Shown here one piece after another: positions 1 to 7,371 of a stretch of 64,000 nucleotides of DNA; within the stretch, counting starts at the first letter, position 1; every line of letters begins with the position of its first letter. The stretch lies in assembly GCA_031289755.1 (NCBI GenBank), contig JAITOU010000026.1:1-64000 (forward strand), read 5' to 3'. Below the pieces are notes generated by a model. That model was not told the DNA's origin, did not search any database, and was given only the letters and a program-made list of their open reading frames with translations. Position numbers and translations under genes: made by a program. This DNA is from Clostridiales bacterium. Its GTDB lineage: Bacteria; Bacillota; Clostridia; Christensenellales; JAISNN01.

Positions 1-2
1 CA

Positions 3-104
3 ACGAAAAAGATAAGTGATTTTTTGAGTTTTTCTATTCTGATACTTTACGCGTGGTCAATTCAATATTCATATTGTTTCCATTGTCGGATTTTGCAATT
101 GTAA
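3..104 (+). CDS. possible 3' end of an upstream gene (partial)
   Basis: A frame open from the left edge closes with TAA at 102-104, giving about 33 residues of hydrophobic and aromatic character, as at the end of a membrane protein. The only support is the open frame and an inverted repeat just after the stop. The product cannot be identified, and this may not be coding at all. Confidence 0.2.
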   Translation, partial: TKKISDFLSFSILILYAWSIQYSYCFHCRILQL

Positions 105-108
105 ATCG

Positions 109-134
109 GAACGGCGGACAATCGTCCGCCGTTC
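109..134. terminator. perfect inverted repeat, possible terminator
   Basis: GAACGGCGGAC (109-119) pairs perfectly with GTCCGCCGTTC (124-134) around a 4-nt AATC loop. There is no clear U-tract after it, so it could terminate an upstream transcript weakly or be an extragenic palindrome. Confidence 0.4.
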
Positions 135-192
135 ATTATTGGACGGGGTTGACTTTTCCCAAAAACCGTACGGTATTTTTTTGTCAAACCGC

Positions 193-222
193 TTGTCACT
201 TTGTGGGCTTATATGATATAAT
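193..222 (+). promoter_or_regulatory. sigma-70 promoter of the Xaa-Pro peptidase gene, leaderless layout
   Basis: TTGTCA (193-198) lies 18 nt from TATAAT (217-222). The ATG begins at 229, where transcription would be expected to start, and no Shine-Dalgarno sequence lies between. The mRNA is therefore probably leaderless or nearly so. Confidence 0.6.
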
Positions 223-228
223 GAAATA

Positions 229-1293
229 ATGAGAAACGCGGAATTTTTGTTTAACGGGGGAGATTTGGACGCCGCAGTGATTTTGGGCGGAGTCAATAAG
301 CTTTATTTCACGGATTTTGTCAGCGAAAATTCATGCCTTTTGATTTTTAAGGACAAGAGCTTTTTTTTGCTCGATAAAAGGTATACCGAAGCGGCGGCGG
401 AGCAATTCGGGGCTTGTAAGAATATCGGGATAATCGATATCACGAGCGGAAATTTTTTTGCCGTAGCCGGAGAGCTTTTGAATGAACGCCGCGCCGAAAA
501 GGTCGGATTTGAAAACCGTACCGTTTCGTATGAGAATTATGAAAGCTTGGAAACTCTCTGCGGCGCGCTTATTCCGATAAGCGCAAGGATAGAAGCTTCA
601 AGGTGCGTCAAGGACGGCGAAGAATTGTCGCGTATGGCATATGCCGCCAAAATAGCCGGAGATGCCTATACGTCCGTCTTAAAATTGTTAAAAGAGGGAA
701 TAACGGAAAAGGACGTAGCCGACGAGCTGATATATTTTATGAGAAGGGCGGGGGCTTCGGGAGTTTCGTTCGACCCGATAGTGGCGTTCGATGCGAACAC
801 GAGCCGACCGCACCACTTGTACGGCGCGCAAAAGCTCAAAAACAATTCCGTAGTCACGGTAGACTTGGGCGCGGTTTACAAAGGATATTGTTCCGATATG
901 ACACGTTCGTTTGTCTTCGGACGGCGCGCGCCCCAAAAGTATTCCGAAATATACGCTGCCGTCTTAAAGGCGCAAACGGAAGCTTTGAGTTTTTTGAAAG
1001 TCGGAGCGGACACAAGGGACGCCGACGGCGTGGCGAGAGCGGTCATAGAAAAGAGCGGGTACGGACGGTTTTTTACCCATTCGCTGGGGCATTCGGTAGG
1101 GCTTGAAATACACGAAGAGCCGAGATTGTCCGCAAAAGGCGGCGTCGCGCTAAATCATGGCAACGTCGTGACCGTCGAGCCGGGAATATATATCGAAGGG
1201 CTATTCGGCGTAAGGATAGAGGATATGGTCGCGGTGACGGACGGCGGTATAGTAAATTTTTGCGATACGCCTAAGGAATTGCTTTACATATAG
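229..1293 (+). CDS. pepP: M24 family Xaa-Pro aminopeptidase
   Basis: This 354-residue protein is a creatinase/prolidase-type (M24) metallopeptidase that removes N-terminal residues preceding proline. Residues about 1-125 form the creatinase-like N-terminal domain and about 130-354 the pita-bread catalytic domain. The five expected metal ligands are visible: D212 and D223 (Asp-x10-Asp), H288 in GHSVG, E317 in VEPG and E331 in RIED. The length is normal for the Firmicutes YqhT/PapA group. It sits just upstream of efp, the usual Firmicutes order. The start at 229 is chosen because the protein begins normally there and a promoter ends six bases upstream; there is no ribosome binding site. Confidence 0.93.
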   Translation: MRNAEFLFNGGDLDAAVILGGVNKLYFTDFVSENSCLLIFKDKSFFLLDKRYTEAAAEQFGACKNIGIIDITSGNFFAVAGELLNERRAEKVGFENRTVSYENYESLETLCGALIPISARIEASRCVKDGEELSRMAYAAKIAGDAYTSVLKLLKEGITEKDVADELIYFMRRAGASGVSFDPIVAFDANTSRPHHLYGAQKLKNNSVVTVDLGAVYKGYCSDMTRSFVFGRRAPQKYSEIYAAVLKAQTEALSFLKVGADTRDADGVARAVIEKSGYGRFFTHSLGHSVGLEIHEEPRLSAKGGVALNHGNVVTVEPGIYIEGLFGVRIEDMVAVTDGGIVNFCDTPKELLYI

Positions 1294-1394
1294 ACGTCAT
1301 GCGCACGTTATATTATGCAAGAAAAACAACAATCAAATCTGATAAGTATTTTTATATATCCGAATAACGGACATACCACACGGAGGAACAAAAA

Positions 1395-1961
1395 ATGGGA
1401 TTTTTAACGGCAAGTGATTTTAGAAAGGGAAATACCTTTGAAATGGACGGTAACGTCATGGTTATCGTCGATTTTCAACACGTCAAACCGGGTAAGGGAG
1501 CGGCTTTTGTCAGAGCAAAAATCAAAAACGTCATAACCGGAAGCATTATCGAGCGCACCTTTAATACGGCGGATAAATTTGAGCTGGCTGTCATCGAGAG
1601 AAAGGAAATGCAGTATTTGTATTCTGACGGCGACCTTTATTATTTTATGGACCCCGAAAACTACGAACAGACGCCTTTAAATCAGGCGCAAGTCGAGAAC
1701 GCACTTTATTTTATCAAAGAAAACACAAACGCGACAATTTCGTTTTTTAAGGGTGCGGCGTTTTTGGTCGAACCGCCGAATTTTGTCGAATTGGAAATAA
1801 TCTCCTGCGAACCGGGCGCAAAAGGCGACACCGTGACAAATTCCACCAAACCCGCCACTCTCGAAACCGGTCTTGTCATCAACGTGCCGATGTTTGTCAA
1901 TCAAGGCGACGTCATCAAAATCGATACGAGAGACGGCGGCGAGTATATGAGCAGGGTGTAA
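1395..1961 (+). CDS. efp: translation elongation factor P
   Basis: The 188-residue protein has the standard EF-P layout: an N-terminal KOW-like domain followed by two OB domains, ending in the conserved region [13 protein letters not shown] binds between the P and E sites of the ribosome and relieves stalling at proline stretches. The loop residue that is modified in many species is K34 in [13 protein letters not shown] lies 10 bases before the ATG. It follows the peptidase gene by about 100 bases, so the two may be co-transcribed. The identification is secure. Confidence 0.97.
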   Translation: MGFLTASDFRKGNTFEMDGNVMVIVDFQHVKPGKGAAFVRAKIKNVITGSIIERTFNTADKFELAVIERKEMQYLYSDGDLYYFMDPENYEQTPLNQAQVENALYFIKENTNATISFFKGAAFLVEPPNFVELEIISCEPGAKGDTVTNSTKPATLETGLVINVPMFVNQGDVIKIDTRDGGEYMSRV

Positions 1962-2120
1962 AGGGCTTTAAAGGGCGTTTTGTGGGGCAATGCAAATACA
2001 TAGTTTTTGCATTGCGTTTTAGTTGCTTGTGATTCTGCCTGAGTTAAAATACAAAATATACATAAATTCAAAAAGTTGTTCAAAAAACGTATAAAAAGAT
2101 TGAAAAATTTTCATAAAATC

Positions 2121-2149
2121 TTGACATTTTTTTAAATACGGTGTATTAT
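2121..2149 (+). promoter_or_regulatory. promoter of the AbiF-associated small RNA
   Basis: TTGACA (2121-2126), a 17-nt spacer and TATTAT (2144-2149) form a near-consensus sigma-70 promoter. The predicted start is near 2156, about 40 nt upstream of a strong terminator hairpin, so its main product should be a short RNA of about 75 nt. Confidence 0.7.
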
Positions 2150-2155
2150 ACTATT

Positions 2156-2230
2156 AGTGGCCGACCAAGGCATGCTTGCGGGGCGCTTTGGCGAAACATG
2201 TTCGGGAGAAATCCCGGACATGTTTTTTTT
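2156..2230 (+). ncRNA. candidate abiF RNA: short structured RNA in front of the AbiF gene
   Basis: The segment between the promoter and the AbiF start has no reading frame but is structured. CCAAGG (2165-2170) can pair with CTTTGG (2185-2190), enclosing the GC-rich loop GCATGCTTGCGGGG. This is followed by a 12-bp terminator hairpin with a GAAA tetraloop. The published abiF RNA motif is a structured RNA found immediately upstream of abiF genes, and recent work treats such RNAs as partners or antitoxins of AbiF-like HEPN proteins. Position and architecture match, but the assignment was made by eye and not with a covariance model. Both ends are approximate. Confidence 0.6.
2196..2230 (+). terminator. 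terminator hairpin with GAAA tetraloop
   Basis: ACATGTTCGGGA (2196-2207) pairs with TCCCGGACATGT (2212-2223), with one G-U pair and a GAAA loop, followed by eight T residues. It lies between the promoter and the AbiF start codon, so full-length mRNA requires read-through. Confidence 0.85.
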
Positions 2231-2241
2231 ATAAGGAACGT

Positions 2242-3171
2242 ATGATTGAATTTAAAACATATGATGAGCAAATTGATATTCTTATTGGGCGCGGCATGAT
2301 TATTGACGACAGAGAAATTACCAAATTATTTTTGGAAAAAAATAATTATTATAATGTCATAAATGCTTATAAAGATATTTTTTTAGATAAAGCTTATTAT
2401 CCCGATAAATATCTTCCCGAAACTTCCTTTGAGCATATAAAAATATTATGGTTTTTTGATAAGCAATTAAGTCATGAAATTTTTAGATATACTACGATTG
2501 TCGAAAGGACGCTGAAATCCAAAATTGCCTATGTGATATCACGAAAATTCGGTACAAAGGAAGATGATTATCTTAATATACATAATTTTAACGAAAAACA
2601 CAAACACGGCGCAGAAGAGCTTATTAAAAATATTTATATTGCAATAGACAAAAGCCTTAAACAAAAAAATGAAATGATTTGCCATTATCGCAAACAACAT
2701 AGCTTTATACCTTTTTGGGTTCTTGTCAATGTTTTATCTTTTAACGAAATCAGTAAATTTTATCGATATTTGCGTGACGATATACAGATAAATATTGCCC
2801 AAGAATTATCTGCTCTTTTAGATAAAAAGCTTTTCCCTAAAAACATAATAGATAATGTAAAGATTATAAATTTGTTTAGAAATTTATGCGCTCATGACCA
2901 ACGAACCTTTGATTTTAATGCTTTTGCTGGAATCTCTCCGGCACACCCGATAAATATTCATTGTAATAAAACAGATATTGCCGATAAGCTTTTCGCTTTA
3001 GTTTGTAGTTTTTATAATGTTCTTGATAAAAAGGCTTTTAATGAATTTGCAACGATGTTAAATGATTTATGGAATGAATTAGAATCGGGTCTTCCTGATA
3101 ATAATATTTTGACAATTTATAAAAAAGCCGGTTTTCCGTCAAATTGGAGAAATATCTTGAGCATGAAATAA
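2242..3171 (+). CDS. abiF: AbiF-like HEPN protein (Abi_2 family, abortive infection)
   Basis: The 309-residue protein belongs to the Abi_2 family (AbiD/AbiF of lactococcal phage-exclusion systems). Family features visible are the N-terminal K(T)YDEQIDILIGRGM segment, a central block with ILWFFDKQLSHEIF and IVERTLKSKIAY, and near residue 215 the motif FRNLCAHDQRTF. The last contains RNLCAH, the Rx4H signature of HEPN ribonucleases. ATG 2242 is preferred over an in-frame start at 2176 because the terminator separates them and AAGGA precedes 2242. The gene is AT-rich compared with its neighbours, suggesting horizontal transfer. It probably acts as an RNA-cleaving defence toxin held in check by the upstream RNA; this is inferred from family knowledge. 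Confidence 0.88.
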   Translation: MIEFKTYDEQIDILIGRGMIIDDREITKLFLEKNNYYNVINAYKDIFLDKAYYPDKYLPETSFEHIKILWFFDKQLSHEIFRYTTIVERTLKSKIAYVISRKFGTKEDDYLNIHNFNEKHKHGAEELIKNIYIAIDKSLKQKNEMICHYRKQHSFIPFWVLVNVLSFNEISKFYRYLRDDIQINIAQELSALLDKKLFPKNIIDNVKIINLFRNLCAHDQRTFDFNAFAGISPAHPINIHCNKTDIADKLFALVCSFYNVLDKKAFNEFATMLNDLWNELESGLPDNNILTIYKKAGFPSNWRNILSMK

Positions 3172-3200
3172 CAATAAATTTAAATAAGTAAGAGGTTATT

Positions 3201-3368
3201 ATGATTATTATTAAGAACGAGAAAAACTATTCCGTTTTTGAAACGAAAACAAAATGGAAAATCAGTATTGTAAAAACCGAATTGTCTATTGATTACAATA
3301 TAAGCAAAAAAGATATACCAACGTTTGAAGCGTTAAAAGAATACATTTTGAGCGAGGATATTTTCTAA
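3201..3368 (+). CDS. 55-residue hypothetical protein coupled to an RHH gene
   Basis: ATG 3201 follows AGAGG by six bases and opens a 55-codon frame ending in TAA at 3366-3368, which overlaps the next ATG by one base (TAATG). The product is charged (KNEKNY, ETKTKWKISIVKTE, ALKEYILSEDIF) with an alternating pattern suggestive of a small beta-alpha protein. No family is recognised. Tight coupling to a ribbon-helix-helix protein suggests a two-gene regulatory or toxin-antitoxin-like pair. Confidence 0.6.
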   Translation: MIIIKNEKNYSVFETKTKWKISIVKTELSIDYNISKKDIPTFEALKEYILSEDIF

Positions 3369-3565
3369 TGAGAACAGAAGCGCAAAGGGAAGCCGACAAG
3401 CGATATCAAAAGAAAAAAAGAGCGTCCGGGAGCGTTGCGCAATTTAATGTTACGTTACCGGCGGCAGAAGCAAAAGAGATAAGCGAAGCGATAAAAGAAG
3501 CCGGCATGACGCAGCCGGAATTTATAAGAAAAGCGTATGAGATTATATTCAAAGAAAAACTTTGA
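3368..3565 (+). CDS. ribbon-helix-helix (Arc-type) DNA-binding protein
   Basis: This 65-residue protein begins with a basic tail (residues 1-20, READKRYQKKKR). It continues with a strand (AQFNVTLP) and two helices (AEAKEISEAIKEAG and TQPEFIRKAYEIIFKEKL), the pattern of Arc/MetJ ribbon-helix-helix repressors. The start overlaps the stop of the preceding small gene. Such proteins often autoregulate small operons or act as antitoxins. The specific target is unknown. Confidence 0.7.
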   Translation: MRTEAQREADKRYQKKKRASGSVAQFNVTLPAAEAKEISEAIKEAGMTQPEFIRKAYEIIFKEKL

Positions 3566-3786
3566 AATTTTTAAAATACTTTAGAAAATATAGCGCAAGC
3601 GTTAGAAGATAAAATATCAATCACGACAAAAACAGAATAAAGTAGAACAAAAAAAGGAACTACCGTCACAAGCTTGGCGACCGACCGATAGCTCCACCAC
3701 CACCCGACAAGGTGTCAAAGTAGTATAAATAATACCGCTTTTAAATGACCTTGGGCGATGAAAAAATTAAAGTTGGAGGTAAGACA
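3566..3786 (+). other. intergenic stretch with short coding-like scraps
   Basis: No intact gene is seen. Two short open pieces have protein-like codon content: about 3578-3640, ending in KISITTKTE and a stop, and about 3645-3713, containing RPIAPPPPDK and a stop. They look like tails of decayed accessory genes but cannot be assigned to a family. Confidence 0.3.
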
Positions 3787-4227
3787 ATGACAAAAAGCAA
3801 AATGACATCACTTATATTTATTGGGTTGCTGTTTATATGGTTTTTGTTTGATATGACGGGTTTATCATTTGGAAACGTTTCATTGGTAGCTTCGTGTTTT
3901 ATAGATGAACCGATTGATTTTATTTTCTTTTTAATTTTTGCTGTGGCGATATTCTTATTTATTTGGCGTGAAAAAATCGGCAAGTGGGTTATTTTTGCAT
4001 TTTTGTTGTGTTGGCTGTGTATACAGGGTGCTATATATTTCCGTAATGATTATAGTGGGTATTATTTATATTTTGCGGAAGCAAATACGCATAGAATTTT
4101 TACCGAAAACGCATATTTTCTTATAAAAGATACCTACCATTTAATATTGGATATACTCATATTATCTGCTTTTATTAGTGTTGCCGTATTTTTGATTTTG
4201 ACACGAAAGCATAAGAAAAATACATAA
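3787..4227 (+). CDS. four-helix membrane protein of unknown function
   Basis: The start at 3787 is chosen because GGAGGT precedes it by seven bases; an in-frame ATG at 3745 has no ribosome binding site. The 146-residue product has about four hydrophobic segments: residues 6-25, 40-58, 67-84 and 121-139. A periplasmic-side loop between the last two is rich in tyrosine and asparagine. The C-terminus is basic (RKHKKNT). No family is recognised. It lies in the accessory island beside AbiF and the RHH pair. Confidence 0.65.
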   Translation: MTKSKMTSLIFIGLLFIWFLFDMTGLSFGNVSLVASCFIDEPIDFIFFLIFAVAIFLFIWREKIGKWVIFAFLLCWLCIQGAIYFRNDYSGYYLYFAEANTHRIFTENAYFLIKDTYHLILDILILSAFISVAVFLILTRKHKKNT

Positions 4228-4301
4228 TACTTGTTTTTTATTTGTTATTCTTTTTTGTATGTTAAACTCTTAATAGTTATACCCCATAAGGGGGGGGGAT
4301 T

Positions 4302-4403
4302 CACTATCAAACCATAGATGAAAAGGATTATATTTGTTTGACGGATTTAGCACGGTTAAAAACGCCGTCTTTTATCTCAAAAATCCATTCGGTTTTAGTG
4401 TGA
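4302..4403 (+). pseudogene. remnant of a KilA-N domain gene
   Basis: A frame running from about 4302 to TGA at 4401-4403 encodes DEKDYICLTDLARLKTP. This resembles the first strand-helix of KilA-N domains (consensus about DYISLTDIAKYKN), found in phage and accessory proteins. A run of nine G residues precedes it; no start codon or further domain remains. The match is by memory of the family and the fragment is short. Confidence 0.4.
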
Positions 4404-4430
4404 TTTTAAACGCGAAACAGTATAAAATTG

Positions 4431-4460
4431 TTGACAAAACGAACAATTTGATAGTATTAT
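4431..4460 (+). promoter_or_regulatory. promoter upstream of the amino-acid kinase gene
   Basis: TTGACA (4431-4436) lies 18 nt from TATTAT (4455-4460). The resulting leader to the kinase ATG would be about 150 nt. An 18-bp sequence immediately upstream (4408-4425) recurs upstream of aspS. Confidence 0.6.
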
Positions 4461-4604
4461 ATTATAGTAAAGCTTTACCTTGACGGCATAAAAACAGCCG
4501 ACGACGGCTACGAAGTTGGGTACGCCGCTCGTTTGAGCGGAGAAAGATTTTTGAGCAAAAAAACATATTTTTTATTTGACGATATCAAAATATTGATTTT
4601 TTAA
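4455..4604 (+). other. open, coding-like segment without a start codon
   Basis: Fifty codons are open from just after TAG 4452-4454 to TAA 4602-4604. Protein-like content includes LYLDGIKTADDGYEVGYAAR and TYFLFDD. No ATG, GTG or well-placed TTG start with a ribosome binding site is present. It overlaps the promoter and leader of the next gene, so it is probably a decayed gene tail. It could be a rare-start small protein coupled to the kinase gene. Confidence 0.25.
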
Positions 4605-4616
4605 AAGAGGATTATT

Positions 4617-5438
4617 ATGATTGACCTTGTAATCAAAATAGGCTCTATGGCGCTTATTAACAAGGATTATAACGATATAAACTACAATATTTTTGCAAGA
4701 CTGTCAAGGGAGCTTAGACCGGGCTATGCTTTGGTTTCGAGCGGAGCGACGGAGATAGGAAGGCTCGATTTTATCAAACGGAACGGAACGGAGCTTGCCG
4801 AAAACGGCGATTACGAAAAGGCAAAAACCGACTATGCGGCACAGGGGCAGTCGGTATTAATGCAAAATTATCGGCAGTTTGTAGACAGCAAATACAGCTT
4901 GCGGCAAATTCTCGTAGAGCATCAGCATTTTAACGACGCGGACAAGAGAGAGCATTTGAAAGAAATGCTGTTGAGATGCTCCGTTCAAAACGCAATACCT
5001 ATCATCAACTATAACGACGCCGTTTCCGAAGAGGAAAACCGCAAAATGGAAATACAGGCGCGGAGAAGCATCGGACAAAAAGTAGTGGAATGCGTCGATA
5101 ACGACGAAACGGCGGCGCAGGTAGCCTGCCTTTTAAATTGCAAGACCTTGCTCATACTGACAAGCACCGACGGCATATACAAGAATGCCGCAGATTCTTC
5201 TACGATAGTCAAAGAAGTGAAGTCAAGCGACCCGAACGAGCTTCTCGTCAAGGTTTGCGAATTGCAAAAAAGCTGCGTCGGGGCAAACAGGCGCGGCGCG
5301 TTCGGAGCTTTGGCTAAGCTGGAATATATCAAAGAGCCGCTCAGACAGGGAATAAAGGTCATTATATCCAACAGCGCGTTTAAAATAGAAGATATCTTGT
5401 CCGGCGTCGCGAGAAGCACCGTGTTTGAAGTGAAGTGA
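4617..5438 (+). CDS. amino-acid kinase family protein, glutamate 5-kinase-like
   Basis: The 273-residue protein has the amino-acid kinase fold: the N-terminal strand VIKIGSMALI, the substrate loop LVSSGATEIGR (about residue 39), the segment NDETAAQVACLLNC (about 165) followed by LILTSTDGIY, and the C-terminal RRGAFGALAKLE. This order matches ProB-type glutamate 5-kinase. It lacks the C-terminal PUA domain of many ProB proteins, and there is no proA next door. The substrate is therefore uncertain; acetylglutamate or uridylate kinases are less likely alternatives. AGAGG precedes the ATG by six bases, and a good terminator follows, so the gene is monocistronic. Confidence 0.75.
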   Translation: MIDLVIKIGSMALINKDYNDINYNIFARLSRELRPGYALVSSGATEIGRLDFIKRNGTELAENGDYEKAKTDYAAQGQSVLMQNYRQFVDSKYSLRQILVEHQHFNDADKREHLKEMLLRCSVQNAIPIINYNDAVSEEENRKMEIQARRSIGQKVVECVDNDETAAQVACLLNCKTLLILTSTDGIYKNAADSSTIVKEVKSSDPNELLVKVCELQKSCVGANRRGAFGALAKLEYIKEPLRQGIKVIISNSAFKIEDILSGVARSTVFEVK

Positions 5439-5487
5439 GCTTGCGGCTCGTTCGTAATAAAAGATAAATTTTAGCAAAATATGATAA

Positions 5488-5516
5488 GGACACCGAACGG
5501 TGTCCTTTAATTTTAT
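5488..5516 (+). terminator. rho-independent terminator of the kinase gene
   Basis: GGACACC (5488-5494) pairs with GGTGTCC (5499-5505) around GAAC, followed by a T-rich tract. Confidence 0.85.
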
Positions 5517-5711
5517 TAAGGTCTTTGTTTGCGTATCACATTATAAACGCCTTTGTTTCCATTATTCATTTTCGTATCCGTCAAGCGGTGAAAGAAGGCA
5601 TATTCAAATATGTGTGAGTATGTTGACGGCGGTAAGGCGGCTATTTTTTAGAGATTTTTCGCGAAGCCGACCGAAGTTAGAGTGACATCAACGAGTGTCG
5701 GTTTAGCAAAA

Positions 5712-5868
5712 GGACTTAATACGGTAGACGGCGCACACATCTAAGCCCAATCTTTTATGCGTATGCGGCTCGTTATAAACCGCTTACATAGCTCTGCTAT
5801 GCTACGCCCGAACCGCATACACAAAAATCTTGAACTTATCCGTGCGCGCCGTCTACCGTATTAAGTCC
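5712..5868. repeat. dispersed palindromic element, copy A
   Basis: The ends at 5712-5738 and 5842-5868 are inverted repeats matching at 26 of 27 positions. Inside, GTATGCGG/CCGCATAC and a central CATAGC-TCT-GCTATG hairpin extend the palindrome. Layout and size (157 bp) match copies at 7.4, 39.0 and 59.6 kb, although this is the most divergent copy internally. No coding capacity is evident. Confidence 0.75.
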
Positions 5869-5909
5869 GAAAAGCAAAAAGAGCGTCTTAGCGCGGTGTT
5901 TCCGGTAGC

Positions 5910-6065
5910 CTATCTGACAAGGCATCTTTGTTGGTCGGTTAGGAGCATGGCGATGACCGTCGTTATTAATATTATGCTTTCGCTGCCTTTTATTTCTCCG
6001 TCACGCGAAAACAATATGAGCATTATAAGTATCAGGATGAAATAATTTGAATTATTGTTAAACAT
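5910..6065 (-). CDS. 51-residue single-helix membrane mini-protein
   Basis: On the minus strand ATG at 6065 is preceded by a strong GGAGGCGAT ribosome binding site and opens 51 codons ending in TAG at 5910-5912. The product starts MFNNNSNYFILILIMLIL, so it has one membrane-spanning helix. A short polar loop (SRDGEIKGSES) follows, then a second hydrophobic stretch (IILITTVIAMLL). Its beginning resembles the coat-like mini-protein at 58.5 kb (MFNNYGG...). Function is unknown; a small spore or envelope protein is a guess. Confidence 0.6.
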   Translation of the reverse strand: MFNNNSNYFILILIMLILFSRDGEIKGSESIILITTVIAMLLTDQQRCLVR

Positions 6066-6386
6066 TATATCGCCTCCGATTTTTATGCGGAGTCAATCCG
6101 CGTTTAATGCGGGGCGGTTAAAAATTCGCCTTTTGCAGGTCGCACGAATAAACTCTATTTTAAATTATGAGATATTACACGCAATTATGACAAATAAAAT
6201 CAACAATAAACTTATATCGCTTGAAAATATATCGTATTTATGATAGAATATACGACGAATAGAGTCGATGCTTTGAATAATGTCGTCAGCTTAGCGCGGT
6301 CTTTTTTCGTCCGTTTTTGAGAATTACAGTGTAAATACAAAGACGTCGGGAATTTAAATAATCGGGCTTTAAATGGAGTGTTTTTT

Positions 6387-7370
6387 ATGGCTTACAAAAA
6401 ACCGTTTAAAAAAACCAGAGTAAATTATAATCCGCCTTATGATAAGGAGCTTTTGAATACGCCGGTGACGGAGCTGCAAATAAGCGAACCGTTGAAGGAA
6501 ATTCTTGTCAACGGATTTGTCAAGGACATTTACGCCGTTGTCAAGCGCAGTGAACGTGAAATTTTCGGCATAAAGTTTTTTAACAAAAAGCATCTTATCG
6601 AATTAAAAAAGGCTTTGGCTCTCTTAAACGTAGAATTTAGAAAGGAAGAACCTGCCGAAGTCAAGCCGGACGGCGCGCCGTCCGAAATCAACGCGGAGCG
6701 AAACGGTACGGAGCGCAACGGCGCGGTAAACGCAGACAGACCAAAGAATGAAACAAATAACAGAACGAACGCCTTTAAAAACGACAGGGGCAATGCGGTG
6801 AACGGCGGACGTGAGCGCGTGCCTAACGACAGACGCGGACAAGACGACAGGCGACAGGACGACAGGCGGCAGGACGACAGGCGGCAAGACGGCGGAAGGG
6901 TAACCGACCGCGACAATTTGCGCGGACGTCCCGTGCGTCAGCAAGAGCCTGAGCCGCCAAAAAAGACCGGACCGCTTACCGAAGCCGATTGGAAAAAATA
7001 TACGCGCAACGGCAGATGGGGCTACATAGACCCGTCGACAAATCAGATAAAGATACAGCCGGTGTACGACGAGGTTTTTGCCTTTAAGGAAGGCTTGGCG
7101 TGCGTTGAAAAAAACGAGCTTTTCGGATATATTGACATCTCGAATAACGTCGTCATACCGTTTGAATTTGAGCTTGCTATGAGCTTTAAGGACGGGCTTG
7201 CCTGCGTGACAAAAAACAACAAGACGGGCTTTATCGACAAAGAAGGCGGTATCGTGATAGATTTCCGCTTTGACGCCGCAATGCCCTTCGAGGACGGCAC
7301 TGCAAGAGTCAAGGAGAGCGGCAAATGGTTGGAGATAGATCGCAGCGGACAAACCTTAAAAATATATTAG
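6387..7370 (+). CDS. WG-repeat protein with an RNA polymerase alpha-CTD-like N-terminal domain
   Basis: ATG 6387 follows GGAG by eight bases, giving 327 residues. Residues about 15-80 (TPVTELQIS...LKEILVNGFVKDIYAVV...IFGIKFFNKKHLIELKKAL) follow the helix-hairpin-helix pattern of the RNA polymerase alpha C-terminal domain. Residues 90-195 are a low-complexity linker rich in Asn, Arg and Asp, with a QDDRR repeat encoded by tandem 12-nt units. Residues about 205-327 contain three to four WG repeats (GRWGYIDP, ELFGYID, NKTGFIDKEGG, GKWLEIDR). No signal peptide is present, so the protein is cytoplasmic. A role in nucleic-acid or protein binding is inferred only. Confidence 0.75.
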   Translation: MAYKKPFKKTRVNYNPPYDKELLNTPVTELQISEPLKEILVNGFVKDIYAVVKRSEREIFGIKFFNKKHLIELKKALALLNVEFRKEEPAEVKPDGAPSEINAERNGTERNGAVNADRPKNETNNRTNAFKNDRGNAVNGGRERVPNDRRGQDDRRQDDRRQDDRRQDGGRVTDRDNLRGRPVRQQEPEPPKKTGPLTEADWKKYTRNGRWGYIDPSTNQIKIQPVYDEVFAFKEGLACVEKNELFGYIDISNNVVIPFEFELAMSFKDGLACVTKNNKTGFIDKEGGIVIDFRFDAAMPFEDGTARVKESGKWLEIDRSGQTLKIY

Positions 7371-7371
7371 A

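Noticed and set aside
2121-4604. Prophage or integrative element covering the AbiF island
   Set aside because: No integrase, attachment repeats or structural phage genes are seen; small accessory genes alone do not support it.
6624-7352. 242-codon frame antisense to the WG-repeat gene
   Set aside because: It mirrors the biased codons of the real gene and has no start signal.
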